64,000 nt of DNA. It comes from Streptomyces sp. TSRI0281 (GTDB taxonomy: Bacteria > Actinomycetota > Actinomycetes > Streptomycetales > Streptomycetaceae). Shown piece by piece: positions 29,101-36,306 of this stretch; position 1 is the first letter of the stretch, and the number at the start of each line of letters is the position of its first letter. A program made the position numbers and the translations under genes. Where the stretch lies: contig NZ_LWLE01000033.1 in NCBI RefSeq assembly GCF_001905125.1, positions 62,001 to 126,000 on the forward strand. Direction: 5' to 3'. The notes under the pieces are model-generated. The model had not been told where the DNA came from. It worked only from the letters and a program-made list of their open reading frames with translations, and ran no database searches.

Positions 29101-29739
29101 CCACTCCTCAGCGGAACTTCCGAGAGCCTCGCCCGCCTGCCGGTGGAAGAAGTCGGCCAAGGTGCTCACGGCACGGCGCCCCTGCGCGTCCGCGACCACG
29201 AGGTCCATCAGCGCCGCCAGAAGGTCCCTGTGCGATGCCGGTCCGGTCGAGCCGGGTAGGTGAAGGACACGCGCCCGTTCGAGGATGAGCCCGCTGATCT
29301 GCGACGGAATCCGGTCGACAAGGAGTGCGAGGGCTCTGGACTCGTCACCGGTTTCCATGCGTAGGCCCGCACGGTGGCGCCGCAGAGCCCGATCGAGGTT
29401 CTTTACCGGCCCGACGAGTTCCTCCCCGGCGATAACCAGAAGGTCGTCAGGACCAAGTGTCGGAACCTGTCCCACCCACCCCGTCAGCGTCTCCTCCAGG
29501 GGACGCCCCCGGTCGATCTTCCGCTTCGCGGAAACGTAGGCGCGACGGCCGTCGGAGAAGGTGACACGGATATCGTCGGTCGGGTCGCTGGTCTCGAAGT
29601 CCAACCGGACGGGCCACACCCCTGCGGGTACGTCCAGCCCCGACACAGGGCGGCTACGGAGCCCGTGTACGGCCAGGTGCGCTGCCAGTTCGCACCGGAA
29701 GACACTGCCTACCTCCCCGGCCTGCCCCGCCCTGCTCAC
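26170..29739 (-). CDS. NACHT-type STAND NTPase with possible nuclease head and zinc-ribbon tail (candidate defence protein)
   Basis: 1189 aa. Residues 1-140 resemble a DUF4297/Cap4-like PD-(D/E)xK nuclease: GSVFRCELAAHL, then DDIRV (D55-D56) and YVSAKRK (K72), though Ser replaces the usual Glu/Gln of the ExK motif. The NACHT ATPase follows with Walker A IVGQPGSGKS (about 303-312), Walker B LLLCDGLDE (383-391) and VVTTR (417-421). Residues about 600-1150 are helical and repeat-like. The end carries a Cys4 ribbon (C1162, C1165, C1176, C1179). This domain layout recalls Avs/bNACHT antiphage proteins, in which the C-terminal repeats sense phage products and the N-terminal nuclease acts. GTG start at 29739. 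Function is inferred from architecture only. Confidence 0.8.
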   Translation of the reverse strand: MSRAGQAGEVGSVFRCELAAHLAVHGLRSRPVSGLDVPAGVWPVRLDFETSDPTDDIRVTFSDGRRAYVSAKRKIDRGRPLEETLTGWVGQVPTLGPDDLLVIAGEELVGPVKNLDRALRRHRAGLRMETGDESRALALLVDRIPSQISGLILERARVLHLPGSTGPASHRDLLAALMDLVVADAQGRRAVSTLADFFHRQAGEALGSSAEEWVAALTAAGVTVLPDQEGPVATRLASRRNAVDAYRTRLISEAGRIDLSLLAEDLAPLVVEDLIGSLQIAVEGERAPSSLLRYLRRWRRMLIVGQPGSGKSVAIREIAAHCASCADAPVPILISLPRLLKGQPGRLTVESLVVDAVADTLPDANRAPLAAYLQEEIVRGRALLLCDGLDECGARAPWVAQQLEEILTALHPSCGFVVTTRVNAQGAAARLGLPRVELAPPRNLDATVDSVLVACAEARIPEPEQAAFLTTRRAWMEDAKEEHAHLLAVPLLASLLALVCANASDAELPKGRAALLHRAVEQSVDRWERLRGTLTPARPWSPALTTGMLLDGFVTLGQLLVGGATPPTARAVESLTSMLRDPLRWAMPPAAAGEVAEHVLRFWDEHVAVFVVNGAGELTARSKVFAEIATAMWARSCGAEELRGWLRLAVVHTDSDGAITLAAGLDPRTAEALLDVGETRREATLMVADLAERGIVTLSDDKMERALGQLTDGALGALVGEPIPSRGPSETPKFLPKLWDKTRDAGPWPFVEAACLLALPPTARRRRAGLVDLPELDATAKSIARTLCALTDARTDASPLSRMDVESLRAVLTLPLPQDPEMVRKSRRSWEMVGGGRLAPGLDRVALGAAEHLGELPDDAGERVFALAQHVPGRYAERIYAALARTGFDTRRRWGNLAAGLRNWASGALDDRAALLSDLVALHAPCPEPTNGDFWSLTALGDLLAATGYSDSPASEIDRAFAHVSAAKRRAWLDATADAYGIDKATVAAQAHRLQQITEPGPLLDEWLFASTPPLVEPSLLPGIGQILTDAQQTALLASLEADSSWMAWSAANVLINLEGGHVPWDGQKLVDRDMTAWPRYRAGLFHAVAIMTSGDRRPSLLAWAASSDSADHRWAARLLISAIPRLDPNGSIEKMLRRDADLSVRPKDAHQATPAPTHWSCNHCRTVQALDTEDCLGCDDGVRPRPEE

Positions 29740-29810
29740 TCCGACCGCACCCCGTCCGCCTGACCCAGACTCAACCGGGCCTCCGGCGGAGCACCGCCCA
29801 TGCTAAGCCG

Positions 29811-30263
29811 TCACGCCGAGGGGCGAGGGCGGGACGAGGACGGTTCCCGGCAAGCTCTAAAGCCTTCCGGCAGCACAAGATCCGCGAGGAGAGACAGGCG
29901 CTCCGGCACCACGCCGGCGATCTGCGCATACAGGTCCTCCCACGGGCCCCAGCTCAGCGCCTCGATCAGTACGAGGCGTCCCTGTGGGCAGGGGCCGAGT
30001 GCCTGGGCGATAGCTGCCATCGCCTTGCCGCGGTGCCCGGGCGCGGTGAGGGCGTCGGCCAAGGCGCGGGCCGTCTCGCGGGCGCCCGTCCGGCAAAGCG
30101 CCTTGACGACGGCCGGCGTGGCCGCCTCGTGTCGCGGCTGGCCAGATCTATCGCCGACGGATAGACAAGCACACGAAGCTCCTGGCGGACACGGGTGATC
30201 TTGGCCGAGAATCCGGCCCCCAGGATCTTCGTCGTTGGGTAACCGTGCCCAACTCGCGTCCAA
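29811..30263 (-). pseudogene. C-terminal relic of a helical-repeat protein
   Basis: Residues about 50-135 read as regular helical repeats (ETARALADALTAPGHRGKAMAAIAQAL, WEDLYAQIAGVVPERLSLLADLVL), like the C-terminal repeats of large Streptomyces NTPase/HEAT proteins. The sequence before them loses resemblance and is out of character near 30130. The fragment is therefore most likely the 3' end of a larger conflict-type gene removed by rearrangement. It could also be a short expressed protein. Confidence 0.5.
30137..30260 (-). pseudogene. Possible N-terminal relic of an IS5-type transposase
   Basis: In another leftward frame the segment reads KITRVRQELRVLVYPSAIDL, ending in -AS. The V-Y-P-S-x-I-D-L-S start is remembered from Streptomyces IS5-family DDE transposases. 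It breaks off within a few residues at the boundary with the helical-repeat relic. Only about 40 residues support this, so it is tentative. Confidence 0.3.
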
Positions 30264-30471
30264 CCGCAGTCAAAGCGAGGCCCTGCCCCTGGAGGTCGCC
30301 CTCCACGGCACCCCGATACCTCGTCGAACACAACGTTGTGGCCAATGCCGACCCCGAGGCCGACGACGCCAGACCGACGGCACGTCGCTCGACGGCGGCT
30401 CTTGCGTGCCACCCTGGAGCGCTGTCCTGGAACGTGATCCGCCTGGCAGGACTGTCTTGGAGTAATCAGCT

Positions 30472-30494
30472 CGATGTGATGCAGCATCACATCG
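30472..30494. promoter_or_regulatory. Perfect inverted repeat upstream of the element 1 operon
   Basis: CGATGTGAT-GCAGC-ATCACATCG: 9-bp perfect arms and a 5-bp centre, lying 46 nt before the TTG start at 30540. TATATGTAGGAT follows at about 30503 and offers a TAGGAT-type -10. Position and symmetry fit a repressor operator. No cognate regulator gene is adjacent. Confidence 0.6.
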
Positions 30495-30539
30495 GCCCTC
30501 GGTATATGTAGGATTTCACGTACCTGAGGGGGTGGGGGC

Positions 30540-31247
30540 TTGGCCGAGCAGGTGACACAGCAGGAGGACGCCGAGCGGGATCGGGTTCTGGAAGCAGTGC
30601 TTGGCCCGATCAGTGAGGCGTATTACTCGGAAAGCGTCCGCTCGGGGAGCGGCGCGCGGCTGCGGGCCCAGGCCGCGCAATCCACAGTCACGCTCTTCGC
30701 AGGCGGACTGGTGGCGACACTGGCCTTCACCGGGCTCGCCGACCGCCCCGCCGTCACCCGCGCCTTCGCGGTCGCCGCCATTCTGTTCTGGCTGGTCGCG
30801 GCCTTCCTCTACGTGCTGGCCGTCGCCACGCTGCCTAAGTTCGACCCGACGGACACGGCTTATGTCACTCGGCGTATCGATCTTGTTAATGAGGTGCTCA
30901 AACGCGGAAAGAAAGAGGCTGAACATGTCGATTCCTGGCAGAAAAGGGCGAGTTGGGTCGTAGGTGCCGCACTTCTGATCACTCTTGTCACTTATGCGCT
31001 GGCGCTGGGTTACGGCCCGAAGAAGGAGACGGTCTCCGGTGCTGTCCTGCTCCGTCCCGCCTACGCACAGCAGTTGCGGCCACTCTGCGGTTCCTTGCCT
31101 CACCGCGTGGAAGGCATGGTCGACACGAGCACTCTCAAAGGGCCCTTCGTGCGGATCGAACTGGCTGCCGGAGCGTGCGGCAGCAAGGTCGCCGTACTGC
31201 AGGTCCCACGGTCAGAGGTGACCGGTATGAGGCTCGAAGGAGATTGA
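30540..31247 (+). CDS. Three-TM membrane protein coupled to the MPE/SIR2/P-loop gene
   Basis: 235 aa. A 45-residue charged N-terminus is followed by membrane segments at about 46-64, 74-97 and 137-157. A loop with charged helices (DLVNEVLKRGKKEAEHVD) links TM2 and TM3. The C-terminal 75 residues, probably outside, contain two Cys (C183, C213). It resembles no named family that I can recognise; the loose shape recalls SLATT/S-2TM effectors of conflict systems. TTG 30540 is preceded by GAGGGGG. One nucleotide separates its TGA from the next start, so the two products are very likely made together. Confidence 0.75.
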   Translation: MAEQVTQQEDAERDRVLEAVLGPISEAYYSESVRSGSGARLRAQAAQSTVTLFAGGLVATLAFTGLADRPAVTRAFAVAAILFWLVAAFLYVLAVATLPKFDPTDTAYVTRRIDLVNEVLKRGKKEAEHVDSWQKRASWVVGAALLITLVTYALALGYGPKKETVSGAVLLRPAYAQQLRPLCGSLPHRVEGMVDTSTLKGPFVRIELAAGACGSKVAVLQVPRSEVTGMRLEGD

Positions 31248-31248
31248 G

Positions 31249-34200
31249 GTGCCCATCGTGTTCCATGTGTTGTGTGTCGGTCCACGGATGGATCCCGCTG
31301 GTGTCCCGTCCTGCCTGGACGGCCTGCGGGCGGCCGGGGGGGAGGTCGACGCCCTGGTCGTGCTCGGCACCGCCGGTGGGGACACCGGATATCCGGTGGC
31401 GACCGACCTGATCGACGGGCTCCTGTACGCCTGTCTGGATGCCGGGCAGGCTGAGGTGCCTCCGGTGGTGGTCGTCCCCGGTTTCGGTGACGTCTCGCCC
31501 GTGGCCCCGAGAGGCGTGCTGGTGGACGCCGTGACCCGGAACTGGGCGGAGTACGCCCCCGCCCTGCTGGCGGGTGAAGATCAGGGCATCGTCAATCTGC
31601 TGCGGACCGGCCCGTTCGCCGCTTTTGAGGGCTGGGCCGCCCGGTTCCGTACCGACCTGACCGGATGGCACCACGGCCTGCTGCCCGGCGAGGGTTCGCT
31701 GCGCTTGGAGCGGGACGGCCGGTCGCTCGGCCTGGTGGCTGGCAACTCGGTCTTCCGGATGATCACCGCGGAATCGGGCGCGGACCTCGTGACGCTGTCT
31801 CGCGAGCAGTTGTCCCACGCGGTCGACGGCCGGTACGAGGACTGGGCCGGGAGCAACGCGCTTAACCTGCTGCTGGCCGGCCACGCCGCAGGGCTCCCCG
31901 CCGACCTGGACCTGGCGGCGGCAGGCACGTTGCCCGTGGCGGCGGACCCCGCGAGCGGCACGTGGACGGCCCTGCCCGACCTGCGTAACCGCAGCCACCG
32001 GCTGCTGCGGATCGAGTGTGACAGGGATGCCCCGACCCGCGTGCTGGACTGCGCGGCGGCCGGTGCCCCGGAGCTGATCACTTTGCCGAGCCGCGCGCGT
32101 CTCGTGGCGCCCGCTCCCCGCCCCCGGCTACGGGCCGAAGAGTACGACGAGGCGGCGGCGGTCAAATCGTTCTACGAACAGATGTCCACGGGGCGCGCCG
32201 TGCTCGTCATCGCCTCGGGGCTGCACAGCCCCGGCGGGCCCGTTGAGGTGGACGGGTTCCACCGGCGCCTCGTCGACGAGTTGTACGGTGAGACGCCGGG
32301 GATGACACCGCCGTTGGCCGAGGTTTGGTCGGCGGCCCGCGACCGGCTCGACCCGGGCGTGCTCGACGGCCACGTACGGATGCTGCGTGCAGAGGCCGGA
32401 GCGGTCTTGCCGGGGCTGTCGCGGCTGCTTCAGGCACCGTGGTGGCAGGTGTATGACTTCACCGCCTCGGGGGTGCTGGAGGAGGCCTGCCGCGGCGACG
32501 CGGCACTCGGCGAGACGGTCGAACCGGTCGATGCCCGCACCGATTACGCGCCGGGTCAGACCAACCGCCTCAGGGTGGTGGCGATGCACGGCAACGCACG
32601 CGACGGCTCGGGCTCGGTGGACTTCGGCGTGCCCACGGAGGCGGGGGGCGACCCGCGGTCGTTGTGGTTCCAGCGCCTGAAGTCCGAACTTTTGGAGCGC
32701 CCGGCTGTCTTCATGGCCGCCTCGCCGAGCAGCCCGGCCTTGTGGGCGGCGCTCGAGCACGCTGCGCTGGAGGAGAACGCGGACCGCTATCCCCTCTTCG
32801 TGGTCGCACCGCCCGGCAGCGCCGGCGAGCAGGCGAGGATGCGCCTCAAGGGAGTCGTCCACATCCAGCAGTCGCCCGAGGAGTTCGCGGCCCGGCGGCT
32901 GCAGTCCAACGTGCAGTCGCTGAAGGACGGGAAGCAGCGGGTGGTGGAGCTGCGCTCGGCGACCCGCCAGGGTACAGGGATCAGCCTGGTCTCCTCGCTG
33001 CTGGACAGCGCGCGCAAGGGCAGCAGCGACTTCCTGAAGGGGAGCGACCCCACCTGGGGCGACATCAAGGGCGGCTTCGCGGCCAAACTCTCGGTCCTGG
33101 ACCGTATCCAGGCCGGGGCAAGGAAGAACGGCCGGGGGAAGTACCCGGTGGTCCTGGTGGAGGGGCGGGCTGGCACGGGCAAGACGACGGCACTGATGCA
33201 CCACGCCTACCGACTGCACCGGGAGGGCCGTACCGTCGGGTGGATCGACCGGGACACCGACATTCCGCTTTCCGAGATCAAGAGGCAGGCGAGCCGCATA
33301 GAGTTTGACACGATCATCGTCGATGACGTCGACATCTTCGGTAGCCGGGCCGCTTCGCTTCTAGCGAGCCTGAGCGACGGCGGCCGCACCCAGGTCATTG
33401 CTGCGATCCGGACCACCCGGGTGAGGGAACTGGACGCTACCTTCAGCCCGAAGGTGGTCTCCGCCGACGAGCCGCTGAGCGACGACGACCTAGGCTCGGT
33501 GGTGAAGGTCCTCAGGAAGCACGGACTGCTGGGATTGCTCAAGGAGTACAAGTGGCCGCCCCGCGCCAGGATGGAGAAGCTCCGCGACCTCTGCGAACGC
33601 AGCCTGCTTGCGGCGATGATCCATGTGGTGTCCGGAAAGTCCTTCGAGGACAAGGTTCGCAGTGACTTCGACGACCTACCGGTCGAGGAGCGGGCGATCT
33701 ACTCGGTGATGTGCGTCCTGGAAGCGGACCAGGTCTACAAGCGGCGGGGCATGGAGCAGGAGGATCTACTTAGTGTTATGACGCCGACGGTGTCCATGGC
33801 GCGTACCAAGCGCGGCATCGAGGAGTTGGTCCGGTCGAAGTACCTAGTCCGAGGAGAGGGCGGCGCGCTGTACTGCCGTCACCGGACCATCGCCGACCAG
33901 GTGGTCGGCTCCGTTCTGAAGAGCATGCCCGACTCCCTGGCGATGGCCGTGCGGCTGCCCCTCCAGTTCTACGCGGGGCAGGCGCGGCACATCCGGGACC
34001 TTGACAACCCCTACCGCCGCATCATGATCCGGCTGCTCAATCACACGATGATGCGCAAGCTCGGGCTCGGACCGGTCCTCGTGCAGGCCATCTACGACTC
34101 GGTGCTTGACGAACTCGGGGACGACTTCCACTACTGGCTCCAACGTGGGGAGTACGAGCTGGAACGCGGCGATCTCGGCGTCGCGCAAAACCATCTGGAG

Positions 34201-34596
34201 TCGGCCCGGGGCTGTCCGGGAGGTGCCGACGACTTCAAGGTGAGCACCGCCTGGGGCGCCATCCGTCTGTCCCGGTCGGCACAACGGCCGGAGGACAACG
34301 AACTGCGGACCAAGGCGCTGGAGGCGGTCGACGTCCTGGAGTTGGTCACCGTGAAGCACGGCGGCGCGTCCCCGCACACATTCGCGGTCCTGTCGAAGCG
34401 GGGCACTGAGTGGCTTGAGGCTGTCCAGCCGCTACTGAGCACCCACGAACTGTCGGATCTGGCACGGAGGATCACTGACGTCATGGAGAAGGGCCGGGAG
34501 GCCTGCCGTGACAACCACACCTTCCTGGATGTGGCGGACCGGTACGCGCCGAGAATGACCAGGCTCTTCGAACGAGCCCGAGGTGTGCCGCTGTAA
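31249..34596 (+). CDS. Metallophosphoesterase-like/SIR2-like/P-loop NTPase multidomain protein (candidate defence sensor)
   Basis: 1115 aa. Residues 1-230 follow a calcineurin-like phosphoesterase order (strand VFHVLCVGPRMDP, LGTAGG, VVVVPGFGD, WHHG, LLLAGHAAG), but the usual D-x-H, GD, and GNHD ligands are largely replaced. Residues 300-560 have SIR2 order: VLVIASGLHSPGG for GAGxS, VYDFTASGVLEEA for the TTNYD site, VVAMHGNARDG with His-Gly kept, then VFMAASPSS. The NTPase has Walker A VEGRAGTGKTT (about 637-647), Walker B TIIVDDVD (688-695) and AIRTTR. The C-terminus is helical, TPR-like. AAGGAG precedes GTG 31249. It is probably a STAND switch with pseudo-enzyme input or effector domains, paired with the membrane protein. 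Confidence 0.75.
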   Translation: MPIVFHVLCVGPRMDPAGVPSCLDGLRAAGGEVDALVVLGTAGGDTGYPVATDLIDGLLYACLDAGQAEVPPVVVVPGFGDVSPVAPRGVLVDAVTRNWAEYAPALLAGEDQGIVNLLRTGPFAAFEGWAARFRTDLTGWHHGLLPGEGSLRLERDGRSLGLVAGNSVFRMITAESGADLVTLSREQLSHAVDGRYEDWAGSNALNLLLAGHAAGLPADLDLAAAGTLPVAADPASGTWTALPDLRNRSHRLLRIECDRDAPTRVLDCAAAGAPELITLPSRARLVAPAPRPRLRAEEYDEAAAVKSFYEQMSTGRAVLVIASGLHSPGGPVEVDGFHRRLVDELYGETPGMTPPLAEVWSAARDRLDPGVLDGHVRMLRAEAGAVLPGLSRLLQAPWWQVYDFTASGVLEEACRGDAALGETVEPVDARTDYAPGQTNRLRVVAMHGNARDGSGSVDFGVPTEAGGDPRSLWFQRLKSELLERPAVFMAASPSSPALWAALEHAALEENADRYPLFVVAPPGSAGEQARMRLKGVVHIQQSPEEFAARRLQSNVQSLKDGKQRVVELRSATRQGTGISLVSSLLDSARKGSSDFLKGSDPTWGDIKGGFAAKLSVLDRIQAGARKNGRGKYPVVLVEGRAGTGKTTALMHHAYRLHREGRTVGWIDRDTDIPLSEIKRQASRIEFDTIIVDDVDIFGSRAASLLASLSDGGRTQVIAAIRTTRVRELDATFSPKVVSADEPLSDDDLGSVVKVLRKHGLLGLLKEYKWPPRARMEKLRDLCERSLLAAMIHVVSGKSFEDKVRSDFDDLPVEERAIYSVMCVLEADQVYKRRGMEQEDLLSVMTPTVSMARTKRGIEELVRSKYLVRGEGGALYCRHRTIADQVVGSVLKSMPDSLAMAVRLPLQFYAGQARHIRDLDNPYRRIMIRLLNHTMMRKLGLGPVLVQAIYDSVLDELGDDFHYWLQRGEYELERGDLGVAQNHLESARGCPGGADDFKVSTAWGAIRLSRSAQRPEDNELRTKALEAVDVLELVTVKHGGASPHTFAVLSKRGTEWLEAVQPLLSTHELSDLARRITDVMEKGREACRDNHTFLDVADRYAPRMTRLFERARGVPL

Positions 34597-34994
34597 CGGC
34601 CGGGACCGCTGCTGGGCCACCCGCCACGAACTGCCCGAGGGCAGGTACGCCGACTAATACGGAGACAGCCTGTTGCACTGGAACCGGTATATCCCCGTCC
34701 GCTCGGCCGCTGGTCAACATGGCCGAGGACACGGAGAGTAGTGCTGTCGATATGAGTGCATCGCTCTGGGTGTTCGCGTCTAGCGTGCCGCTTGGTCTGG
34801 TCTCGTAGTGCTGGTAGGGCTCATCGGGTGAGTCGTCCAAGAGGTGCTGGGCTCAGCCGCGGCGTTGGGGACGTGGTGTGGCGAACGCCTAACCGAACCC
34901 GATCCGAGCGGGATCGAGGGGGATGCAGCCGGATGGAAACGGGTGGCTATGTCCGTTGTTTTGGCATCGTCGCAGGTGAGAGGCGTCACGCTTT
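34597..34994. other. Right end of element 1, non-coding
   Basis: 398 nt without a recognisable gene. The last about 125 nt align with the right end of element 2 (42401-42519). GGTGTGGCGAACGCCTAACC at 34875-34894 is an imperfect palindrome that contains GGCGAACG, 108 nt before the core, and GCAGGTGAGA near 34973 is also shared. Confidence 0.65.
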
Positions 34995-35023
34995 TGGGTT
35001 CGAGTCCCACCCGCCCCACCGAG
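34995..35023 (+). repeat. Middle 29-bp repeat at the junction of the two elements
   Basis: Identical to the tRNA 3' end at 25696-25724. Identity to that copy continues to 35076 (82 bp), including the looped palindrome after the tRNA. It marks the boundary of element 1 and element 2. The rest of the tRNA is absent, so it is an att remnant and not a gene. Confidence 0.95.
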
Positions 35024-35360
35024 CGCCCCAGGCAGAATCGATTCTGACCTGGGGAAACGCGTTTTTCGGGGGCGTTCTGCGTGCGGCGGACGCCTCGCGG
35101 AAGTACGGCGAACGTGAGCCTTCGCGCATCAAAGACGGCCCGGCACGGCTTTGACCTGGGATCTTGTAGTGATGTCGCCGTGGCAGCGTCGCGGAACAGT
35201 CCCACGGCCGTTGAGGGAGACGTCGCACCAACCTCACGGCATCAGCCCGACATTGCCCCTCACCGCCTGGTCTGCCTCGTGTGCAACGAGCTGCCGCCGT
35301 GAATGTTGGTGAAATATCATAGTTATGTACATCATGGACTCGCGGTGAGGGGTGGCTGGT
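35024..35360. other. Left end of element 2 and vapB promoter region
   Basis: The first about 205 nt match the left end of element 1. From about 35300 the sequence becomes AT-rich for this genome (TGAAATATCATAGTTATGTACATCAT) just before vapB, consistent with a promoter and autoregulatory operator of a toxin-antitoxin pair. Confidence 0.6.
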
Positions 35361-35594
35361 ATGTCTGTGACCCAGGTCGATCTCGATGACGAGGCGCTGG
35401 CCGAGGCGATGCGGCTCATGGGTGTTTCGACGAAGAAGGAGACGGTCAACGGGGCTCTGCGGGACTACGTGGCGCGCATCAAGCGGCTGGAGGCTGCCGA
35501 GAAGCTGGCCGCGCGTGGTGAGCGGGGCGAGTTCGAGGCTGCCGCTGCGGCGCATGCAGCTGCCAAGCGCGCCCGGCGGGCAGCCTTCGAGTGA
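35361..35594 (+). CDS. VapB-type antitoxin
   Basis: 77 aa. MSVTQVDLDDEALAEAMRLMG followed by STKKETVNGALRDYVARIKRL is a ribbon-helix-helix DNA-binding domain of the VapB type. The Ala/Glu/Arg-rich C-terminal half is expected to wrap the toxin. ATG 35361 follows GTGAGGGG; GTG 35352 is an alternative. It overlaps vapC by 4 nt (GTGA). Confidence 0.88.
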   Translation: MSVTQVDLDDEALAEAMRLMGVSTKKETVNGALRDYVARIKRLEAAEKLAARGERGEFEAAAAAHAAAKRARRAAFE

Positions 35595-36013
35595 TCACGT
35601 ACCTCCTCGACACGTCCGCCCTGTGGCACCTCTTCCGTACGCCGGGGGCGTTGCGGCCCTGGGAAGGGCACATCGTCGCCGGCGTGTTCCATGTCTGCGA
35701 GCCCACGAGGGCGGAGTTCCTCTACTCGGCCACGAGCCCGGCCCATCGGGACGAGTTGGCCGAAGAGGTGGATGACCTCTGTCATTTCTCGCCGGTTCCC
35801 AAGAACGCGTGGCGCTGGGTCGAAACCGCGCAGTACAAGCTCACCCAGCGAGCGCGGCACCGTGCCGCCGGATCCATCGACCTCTTGGTGTGTGCGACAG
35901 CGGTCCATCACGGTCACACGGTGCTCCACGTGGACAACGACTTCGCCACGGTGGCGACGGTTCTCAAGGAAGTGCAGCAGCGGGACGTACGCGGCCACCC
36001 ATCCGACCTGTAG
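35591..36013 (+). CDS. VapC-type PIN-domain ribonuclease toxin
   Basis: 140 aa. PIN metal ligands are visible: YLLDTSALWHLF (first Asp), CEPTRAEFLYS (Glu), GSIDLLVCATA (Asp) and HVDNDFATV (final Asp). Such toxins cut tRNA or rRNA when the antitoxin is lost. GTG 35591 overlaps the vapB stop. As the first cargo of an element with no recombinase it would act as a stabilisation module. The next 290 nt, up to 36306, hold no convincing gene. Confidence 0.9.
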   Translation: MITYLLDTSALWHLFRTPGALRPWEGHIVAGVFHVCEPTRAEFLYSATSPAHRDELAEEVDDLCHFSPVPKNAWRWVETAQYKLTQRARHRAAGSIDLLVCATAVHHGHTVLHVDNDFATVATVLKEVQQRDVRGHPSDL

Positions 36014-36306
36014 GACTTTTTGGCGGTGAGACCGGCGACCGTACGGATAAGTTCCCCCGGGTCACCCGTCGACGCTCGCTGCGGTCCGGCGCGCATAAGC
36101 GCGGCGACGGCCTGACCGCGACACCGGACTTATGGGCAGGGGCCCATCGTCCTGGAGAGTGATGCGGCGAGGGCGCTCAGGGGTGTTCGGCGCGGCTGAC
36201 CACCAGCTCGCCCTTGTTCTCGCTGTCGTCCAGCCGGCAGACCCGACTCACCGCGCGGACTGCTGGTAGTCGCCGCCGAGATAGGCCTGTCCTGGCAGCT
36301 TGGCTC

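Larger units (their letters stand above)
25696..35023. mobile_element. Genomic element 1 (conflict-gene cargo), tRNA-integrated, no recombinase seen
   Basis: About 9.3 kb between the first and second 29-bp repeats. Cargo is a NACHT-type NTPase gene, gene relics, and a two-gene operon (membrane protein plus metallophosphoesterase/SIR2/P-loop protein). Codon choice inside is less strictly GC-ending than in the flanking core (for example around 33768-33783). No integrase, excisionase, relaxase, transfer or replication gene could be recognised. It could be a cis-mobilisable or satellite element moved by an integrase encoded elsewhere, or a decayed integrative element. Confidence 0.8.
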
